DNA of 64,000 bases from Opisthocomus hoazin. Lineage: Eukaryota > Chordata > Aves > Opisthocomiformes > Opisthocomidae. Below are positions 57,015-64,000 of this stretch, one piece after another (the first letter of the stretch is position 1; every line of letters begins with the position of its first letter). Below the pieces are notes generated by a model, which was not told the DNA's origin, did no database searches, and saw only the letters and a list, made by a program, of their open reading frames with translations. The translations under genes and the position numbers were made by a program. Location: the NCBI RefSeq assembly GCF_030867145.1, contig NC_134419.1:3623501-3687500 (forward strand), read 5' to 3'.

Positions 57015-59673
57015 ACAACTACTTATGTAACTGAGCTTTATTTAGAATCTTTGAAGTCATAAAATGTCTCGTACTACTGATAAATGTAAACATACAATCA
57101 GGAGGTTTAATTGCTTTTTTCCCTTGCACAGAAATAAAGTTTTAAACAAACCAGAACACCTCAACCCAGACAAGCGTAATGCAAATTTAATGATCTAACT
57201 TGGTCCTGTACATACAGCACACGCTCCTCCGCCTCGCCACTGGTTTATCAATTAGTTGCAGTATAATTTTTGGCAGTAATATATCGAACACACAAAGTGC
57301 AAATTACAAGAAGCAGAAAATGTTCTCTCTCATTCTGAGCAATGAGAAGTGCAAAATATCTCAGCCCATAAATTCTATTCTTTATGTATATGAACAGCAT
57401 GTGCATAATAGGCTAACGAATAGCCGGGTACAACTCCATAGAGTAAACGTGGCAACATCTTAAAGTCGGAATGCAGTGATTACAGAAACACAATCAGAGG
57501 AATGATTACCTTTTGCTCATAAATTCCACACACTATTTCTGAGGGTACCTCTTTGGTTTCCGCCTCCCCGCCTTCGGCTTCTGCGCACCTGGGATACTTC
57601 CGCAACCAAAGGCAGCTTGTTCACCGTTCTCCAACCTGCTCCATCTGGACAGACTTCTGTGCGACTAAAACCAAGGTTCCACCGACATTCCACTCGGAGA
57701 ATCAATCAGTCCAGTGGGAACCCACTGAAAACGTGAAGTTTCTCGCAGGCACTACTGACGGAATGCCCGCTACTGGTTCCGGCAGGCTAAATGCACTTTG
57801 TGATCACCTAAAGTTAAAGGAAACTTTTCAACGAAATAAGGAAAACCCTTTCAGCGAGAGCGAGTCACAGCTTGCTTGTTCCAGTGTAGTCCACCTCGCT
57901 CCAGTACCTGTTCTTTAAAGGGAAACTGTGGAACAACCACTCCAGCTAAACCCTACTGAGCCCCGGTACCTTCAACCCAAGCCCTGCACTACGCAGTGAC
58001 TACACTACGGATTTTGAATCTTCTTTCCATGTAATTCCAGGGATTTTTCACATCAAACGAGCAGCCAATTTTGACCCCCTCATTTCTCCCAGCTACACCA
58101 TCATTATAAATTACACCAAACAGCCCAAATCAGACCGGGCTGCTTCCTCTAAAACCCTGCGGTTCCTCTGGATGGAAAGATCAAACCCGAACGACTTGCG
58201 CTGCCGTTAATCTGCCCGCCAAATTCGTCTGCTGAATCGCTCAGGCCACGGTCATACAATCACGGCAGGAATGGCTGCGGCACGTAACGAAGCTGCGGGC
58301 CTTCGGCCGAACGTTCCTGCACCCCACCTCCACCCCGCAGAGCGGGACAGGCCTCGGGAAGGCTCCTGGACGGCTTCAGCTTCCTCGCCTGGCTGAGCTT
58401 AACCCCAAAAAACCCAGTTGGCTGCTTCACCTGAGCCGCCCGACTCTCCGGCGCGGGCTGAGGAACCCCTCGGGTGGCTCTGCCCTGGGCGGACGGGGAC
58501 GGCAGCCATCGCCGGGAGGACATCGTCGCCTTCCGCCGCGACCTGGTGTTACTTGGTACGGTCCAAAACCGAACTCCAGCGGCCCCGAGGAAGAAGCATC
58601 CTCCGTGATCCGTGAAAGCCTCTTCCGGCACTATCTGATCCTGGGGAGGCTCCTGGAAACGTGGCACGGTTTGCTGGTTTGGATTAACTTCATCCGTCCT
58701 TCAAGACAAGGTGCGGAGGGACCGCTCGCCAGCGCTGCGGGAATTACGGGATCACGTCGCCGAGGCAAACTTTTGTCTTCATTAAAGTTTCAGGAGGAAC
58801 CATTACGCCGCGACTTGGCACAACAACAACTGCCTTTGCGTGCGACATGCCTGGCACAGATCAGCACGTTTCTCCTTCTTTAAAAATATAATTAGAATAG
58901 AACGAGATGGGTCGTTGTTGTTGTTCATGCTGCCTAAATATGTGAAAAGGCTCAAACATTTTAAAAGCCTAAAAAAAAAAATAAATTTCCCTCTCCTCTA
59001 GTTTATTTTTCATGCTAAAGGCTGCAAATTGACACATCACAGTAATTACCTCTGACTAACTTCCCCAGACCTACCCAAAGAGATAAACATGAGAAGTTCA
59101 CATTTGACTATCAGACTTACTGTGCCGAGCACAAATAATTTCCCAGAGGAGAATTTGATATTTCATCATTTGGAACAGTGGTAATTTAATTACATTGCTA
59201 ATGTTTTCTGGCATACTTGAAAGGACAATTAGCATAAGTAAATCATGAGTGAGATGACAAGTCACTCGGCATTTATTTCTGCTCATCAGATGAGATCAGT
59301 TGATGATCTAAATTCTCTTTTGTGTGCGATGTGAATTCCAGGTTCAGTGGTTGTTAACTGGGGTTCAGACCAGTGGGGATAAAACTGATGTACAAATAAA
59401 GTAAAATGGATATTGTTCTTTGAAGTTTCTTAATTAAACTTGTCCAGAGAAACCTCAAAAGCCACCAGACGTGGGGGAGGGCGGGGAGAAAGGCTGATAG
59501 CTGTGGAAGCTCAGTGAAGCTCGAGATGCACACCACCCCTCCTGGCAACGGGGTGAATACCGCTTCGTTTTCACCAGGGTTTGCTTTCCATCCTGCTCAG
59601 GGCTGAACGGTGTTATTATAGCTCTACTGATGTTCTAAAATAATTGTATTTATCTCCGCAAGCGCAATGACAT
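57015..59673 (-). other. Probable PATJ 3' UTR (maximum extent)
   Basis: The 2.66 kb after the PATJ stop on the minus strand contains no CR1 copy, unlike the adjoining intergenic DNA, and no coding frame. AATAAA signals on the minus strand occur at 59272-59277, 59002-59007 and 57037-57042. The last one is followed by an A-rich plus-strand block just before the CR1 zone resumes. The true end is unknown. Confidence 0.5.
57037..57042 (-). promoter_or_regulatory. Candidate distal PATJ polyadenylation signal
   Basis: AATAAA on the minus strand is the most distal candidate before the repeat-rich intergenic zone. Nearer candidates at 59272-59277 and 59002-59007 would give 3' UTRs of roughly 400 and 670 bases. 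Confidence 0.45.
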
Positions 59674-59820
59674 TCACGATAACACCGTTAATGTCACAGT
59701 TCCTTTCTGGCGCTTCAGAATAGCTACAGCTTGCTCATGAGTAACACCTTCCAAAGCTTCCCCGTTAACTGCTAAAATCTGGTCGCCGCGCTTCAGTCTG
59801 CCATCGTCCGCAGCTGCTCC
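59674..59820 (-). CDS. PATJ: PATJ terminal coding exon (second half of PDZ10)
   Basis: The acceptor is ccgtttgcag and the stop TGA is at 59676-59674. The exon encodes 48 residues, GAAADDGRLKRGDQILAVNG then EGVTHEQAVAILKRQKG. It begins in phase 0, as expected after YVKTIFAK. Confidence 0.95.
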   Translation of the reverse strand, partial: GAAADDGRLKRGDQILAVNGEALEGVTHEQAVAILKRQKGTVTLTVLS

Positions 59821-62800
59821 CTGCAAACGGCAAAGCGATTCGTTAGCGCGGCAGCACGGAGCCCTCTCGTCTCTCCTAATGCTGATGGATGAAATGAGGA
59901 GGGACACAGCACTGGGAACCCCGCCGCGACCGGGAGGGGATGTGGGAAACGGCAGTGCTGAAGCGTCCACGGGTGCTTCGACCACCGCCCATCGCTCACC
60001 CAACCCTGTAAGGTCCGGGGCAGCGCGGGTGGGTGATGCACCTCTGGGAAGACGAGAATCACCTCATCTCTGCAAAAACTGCAGTGTGGCGACTGGTTCT
60101 GGCTTTTATGATTATGGAGAGGCTCGTTAGAGCAGCATTTAAACGTCCACCACACCCAGTGTTGAGAAATGGGCTACAACATGGGGAGGAGAGGGACGCA
60201 GAGCTCCTGCAGCAGAACAGCCTGGGCACTGCCCCAAGCCCCGGACGGAGCCGGGCTCCGCTGCAGCTCCTGCGCAGCTCCCGCAGAGCTTGGGAAATGG
60301 CTGTTTTCCTCCAGAGACCTCAGTGCCCCTCTTCCATCTCAGTCCTGAGCCCTGCCCGGCCCAGAGGCCGGCTCACGGCGTCCGCTTCTGCTCCACGGCT
60401 CCACCAGTGACCGCAGTGTGTTCTACCTTCGATTTAGGGTTTCTCAGCTGTGCTCACATCTCAAAACTTGTAAATCTAAGCATCGGTTAAAGGCACAGTA
60501 TCTTCCCATGTTCATAACTGAAAATTGTAAAAAGACCATGTATTTGCGGTTTGAGCCCCGGAATCACAGAAGCAGAGGAGACACAACTTCTCCTCCACCT
60601 TCAAACGAAGTTTTCTCAGCTATGCCATCTACCCTGCCAGAAGTGCTGACACGAGTGACAGCAAGCAGGCGCAGGACAAAAACCTGTGTGTGACTGACTT
60701 CAGGGTTACTTTACGTAAAGCATTCCCAATTCCCACTGTTTTTCTTCCCCCTCCATCTCCAGAACTCCCTCCACGTGGCCATGCCTTCACGTGAGCACAC
60801 TGCCAGCAAGGGGACGGGTGGGAAAAGGGGCCCTTCTCCTCTGCGCCAGCGGCCGTTCCGGGGCTGCTGCCTCGAGGCTGTGCTGTACCACGTTCCCTCC
60901 TCGGCCTCGGTGGCCAGAGCCACTGCTGTACCCGGCTGGGACCCCCCAGTCCTCCCCTGACACTCAGAGTCGGGGGCAGAGATGAGCTGGGACAGTCGTG
61001 CCGAGAGCGGCTCCAGCACATAGAGCAGAGTACTCACGGAGAGGCATCAGAGAGAAGCTGGAAGCAAGGGAGAATAACTAAGGCCAGGACTGGTGCATTA
61101 GCCAGTTCATTATCAGGCCACAAGCTATGGCGTTTTCACCTTTGGGTGTTTTTTCCCACTGGGGTGACTGTTGGAGCAGAGGAGCTCATCACTGCTTTGG
61201 CAGCTGAAGCTCAGCCACCAGAACACAGCATCGCTGCAACCGTCTCGTCTCCGGTACAGCGGGAGAAGTTATGCCTCCATACCCCTTGGAAGGCTCTTTG
61301 AGATTTACAGATATAAAGCTGCCTTATAAATATTTTAATGTATAAAACCAAGTTTCTCAAGTACACAGAGCAATTTTGCTGAGATAAAGTATCTTGTTTC
61401 AGCCATCAGTGATGCGAAATAGAAACTGAGAAGCTGGCTGAGAGTTCTGGGTCCACTTACTCACCCCAATGTACTTAGTACATTTCACTTTCTACTACAT
61501 AATATATTATCCAAGCCAAATCTTAGGTTTATTTTTAAAGATAATACAGAAAAAGGGGAAAAAACAAACAGAAAAAAGATACCTTGGCAAATATAGTCTT
61601 GACATAAATGGGCAGGTCTCCATGGGGACTTCCATACCCCCCTACAATACTAAATCCCAGTCCATCAGAGCCTTTCTCCAAAGCAATAATCTTAGGCTGA
61701 GGTGCTCTGAAAACACAATAAATACCACTTAGAACAGCAATGTCCACCTCTGGGGACTTTAGGCAGAAGGAACGCTTACAGAGATATTTATCTACCAAGA
61801 AGTTCTTCATACAGTCACCAACCATGACGCTTGTCCTTGCGCTGAAACACACTCCTGCGCAGCCCGGAGTTCAAACGCTGCTCAGTGTGCTGCAGCTCCA
61901 CGCTTGGAAAATACTTATTTTTAATAAGAGCTCCACAAGAGCACAGTGAGACTGCCCTCAGCTGCCATCGCTGCACGGGCGCGAAGGAGAGTTTGCCTTC
62001 TCACCGGCCAAGCGGTCGCCTTTAGCCTGCGTCAGTGGCAACGGCAACCATTTCCTTGCAGAAAAATTCTACTTTATGACTTCAGAGGAGCGAGTCTAAC
62101 AGACAGGGTGCAGCCAGGAACACTCGTGTTTATGGTCTCAGCTCTACCGCGGGCTCTTTTCTAACCGCTTCTGTGTGAGCTCCATCCCTGCACCCCGTCA
62201 CCCCCGAGCCCCTCCCGCAGCGCCCAGGCCCTGAGCTGCTCGTCAGGGGTTGTGACTGTCCACGCTGAGCAAAGGCAGATTGTGGGGGAGAATTTAGACC
62301 ACTCGTGTGTATATACCCATCTCAAATTTGAAAAAGTCATTTCTATGTATTTAGAAAAAAAATATTGCGGACAAAAGCTGTTTGGCATCTTCCACCTGTA
62401 CAAAGGGGTAGCCTATAAAGACTAACGTCTGGCCATTTTTTTTAGGACAGAAGGAAAGTATACGCCTACCTAGTTCTGCTTCGTATTTTACATTCAAATT
62501 TCCTTACTATTTTGATATGAAAAGAGAATACAAATCCTTTTGTGAAGCAAGCAACTCTCCTTTGAGAGCAGCAACAAAAACAGTTATCTCGCATTGTAGG
62601 AGTAGAGAATGCAGCATAAACAGCTTAACTTTCGTACTAAAACCCCCCTGAGGTAGGGCAGCAACTTGCATCTCAGCTTCTTGAAATAAATATGACGACT
62701 CAAATAATAAAAATTAAGAACATAATGAAGCTAATAAACCAAAATGAAGATCAGATGAATTTCAAAATGGTAACTGGAATGTTATAGCTGCTCTAAAAAG

Positions 62801-63467
62801 CACACGATGGAGAATGACACATGGCCGTGGGAGGCTAGACCTCTAACTTCCATCCCCATGCAGAAGTGCTCTAAGCAGTAAAGTTTTTAATCAGGCTTTT
62901 TCAAATTGTAAAGCTAAAAAGATTCCAAAGACACAGAAAGTTCTGGGACGTGTTTTGAAACATCTCTGATACCAGGCTTTTTAACACCTCTTCCCTCAGT
63001 CTGCCAATGAGAAATTATTTCAAATTGCTACGGCCATAACTCCTTCGAGGCAAGGAAGCCAACGGACGAGGGCAGAACTGCCATGTCAGCCTAACACATT
63101 AGAAAAGAATGGAGGTGTTTTTTTGTTTTAAATGTCCAGAACTAGTGCTTGGAAACACAATTTGTGCTTATTTACTCAAGCCATTTCTGACACCAGGTGA
63201 AGACAGACACGAGTCCATAATCATCCTGGAGAAGGCCACAGTTACCACTTTGCAGGTGATGGAACATTAGAGAGAAAAGCACCGGGAGAGACCTCCTTCA
63301 GCAGCCTAGGCTTCTCCCTTGCGCGGGGCACAGAAATTCACCTCAGTTGAAGTACAAACTTACTCGGGATCTTCAGAAGGATGCTCGGAAGAAGAGTTAA
63401 GGTTGCACCCTGCAGACATGCTCTCCAGCTGGGTAGCAATGGCACTGATGTTGGTATCAGCCACAAC
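59674..63467 (-). CDS. PATJ: PATJ (INADL), Crumbs-complex PDZ scaffold (partial: last three coding exons)
   Basis: PATJ is a multi-PDZ scaffold that binds PALS1 and tight-junction proteins at the apical side of epithelial cells (family knowledge). Exons 63364-63467, 61583-61706 and 59674-59820 join in phase on the minus strand and encode a linker and the final PDZ domain, ending in a stop. The carboxylate-binding loop GLGF (GSDGLGFSIVGG), the SPHGDLPIYVKT strand, the GRLKRGDQILAVNGE core and the last strand TVTLTVLS are all present, matching PDZ10 at the C-terminus of PATJ. The L27 domain and PDZ1-9 lie beyond the right edge. MPDZ, the closest paralogue, is excluded by the exact C-terminal wording and by KANK4 next door. 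Confidence 0.95.
59821..61582 (-). other. PATJ last intron
   Basis: This 1.76 kb intron is unique, A/T-rich toward 61300-61580, with no CR1 copy. Confidence 0.8.
61583..61706 (-). CDS. PATJ: PATJ exon (first half of PDZ10)
   Basis: The 124-base exon lies between gtgttttcag|AGCACC and GCCAAG|gtatct. It encodes PQPKIIALEKGSDGLGFS and GGYGSPHGDLPIYVKTIFAK, including the GLGF ligand-binding loop. The intron thus interrupts the PDZ domain, as in mammalian PATJ. Confidence 0.96.
61707..63363 (-). other. PATJ intron
   Basis: This 1.66 kb A/T-rich intron is unique. No repeats or extra exons were recognised. Confidence 0.8.
63364..63467 (-). CDS. PATJ: PATJ exon (linker before PDZ10)
   Basis: The 104-base exon lies between tctgtttag|GTTGTG and GATCCCGA|gtaagt. 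It encodes VVADTNISAIATQLESMSAG and a Ser/Glu-rich linker (SSSEHPSEDPE). Its end phase (two bases) fits the next exon. The assignment rests on splice signals, phase and the ISAIATQLE text typical of PATJ. Confidence 0.85.
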
Positions 63468-64000
63468 CTAAACAGAAGGATGCAATTACTATGCATGTTC
63501 AATTAATACCAAAGATATCTTGGCTACTTACACAGAAACTAGCAAAATTAACTAAATTAACTAAATTAACTAAAAACATTAGCAAAATCAGTCATTGATG
63601 TTTTTTTCCAGCAAATTTCCAATACAAGTCCTACTCTCTTAAATTTCCTACTAATTGAACACTTCCAAATCAGAGAGTTCATAATAGCCACCTTTCTGGG
63701 GGTTAAATACAAACTTTGCTGTGAAGCTTTCTCTTGCCTTTGCATGGCTACCACTCCGACGCTGAGCAGAGGGGAACAGTCCTTCTGGATAATCCAGGGC
63801 AGGAGGTTACTTTGTCAAGGAAATAGGTAAGTCTCAGGGTCAACACAAGGTGTCCGGGATTGGGCTTGAACATAAAGGTCCCCCACAGAAAGCACCTCAG
63901 CCTTTAGCAAAACACAGCGATCCGAGGGTCTACGGGACTATGGGGCAAAGGCCGTGAAACACCCCCGGTTGGTTTGTTTGCTGAACAGGGAAGAAATGAA
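63468..64000 (-). other. PATJ intron cut by the right edge
   Basis: 533 bases of intron sequence. It contains a small tandem repeat of the unit AAATTAACT (about 3.5 copies, 63543-63576). No further exon is visible. Confidence 0.7.
63543..63576. repeat. Short 9-bp tandem repeat (AAATTAACT)
   Basis: Three to four units of aaattaact lie in a PATJ intron, about 75 bases upstream (in transcript sense) of an exon acceptor. Confidence 0.9.

Overview
The window is vertebrate nuclear DNA, almost certainly avian. Nineteen CR1 LINE fragments cover very roughly 15% of it. Most carry the bird-type 3' end (ATTCTGTG octamers) and the antisense block 'ggttggaagggacctctgtg'. Introns are short, two GC-rich CpG islands are present, and the three genes match mammalian orthologues exon by exon. 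The gene order USP1 - KANK4 - PATJ is the known amniote block of human 1p31.3, read here in the opposite direction. No operons, CRISPR, plasmid or phage features are present.

Left end (1-7000): the 5' two-thirds of USP1 on the minus strand, a ubiquitin-specific protease of the DNA-damage response. Six coding exons lie at 863-5806. The remaining 3' exons, with the catalytic His and Asp boxes, run off the left edge. The first coding exon sits in a CpG island (about 5520-6860) with paired CCAAT boxes and E2F-like sites.

Middle left (7000-34450): no protein-coding gene that I can support. It holds CR1 copies, a 17-bp minisatellite (21546-21915), a (CCCTTT)n tract (about 25484-25603), a likely ERVL-type LTR scrap (16696-16760) and a second CpG island (21060-21540). 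That island has tandem GC boxes followed by a good splice donor and is the best candidate for the KANK4 promoter and non-coding first exon.

Centre (34453-47225): KANK4 on the plus strand, complete in coding sequence. Nine coding exons join in phase to 997 codons, close to the human protein. The product has an N-terminal KN motif, a coiled coil, a conserved helical segment and C-terminal ankyrin repeats. Its introns contain CR1 fragments, ancient amniote repeat scraps, a ~30-bp minisatellite, an AT dinucleotide tract with duplicated flanks and a ~205-bp tandem duplication.

Right (47225-57015): intergenic DNA between convergent KANK4 and PATJ, with six CR1 copies, five of them on the minus strand. 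One keeps a broken reverse-transcriptase segment. In eutherian mammals L1TD1 lies in this interval; I see no trace of it here.

Right end (57015-64000): the 3' end of PATJ (INADL) on the minus strand. Three coding exons encode the linker and final PDZ domain (PDZ10) of this Crumbs-complex polarity scaffold, followed by a probable 3' UTR of up to 2.65 kb. The rest of PATJ lies off the right edge.

The three genes are neighbours by conserved synteny and not by shared pathway: USP1 acts in the nucleus on FANCD2 and PCNA, KANK4 at adhesions and cytoskeleton, PATJ at tight junctions. I found no convincing new system. The items most worth checking are splice-site ambiguities, the candidate KANK4 promoter and lineage-specific tandem repeats.
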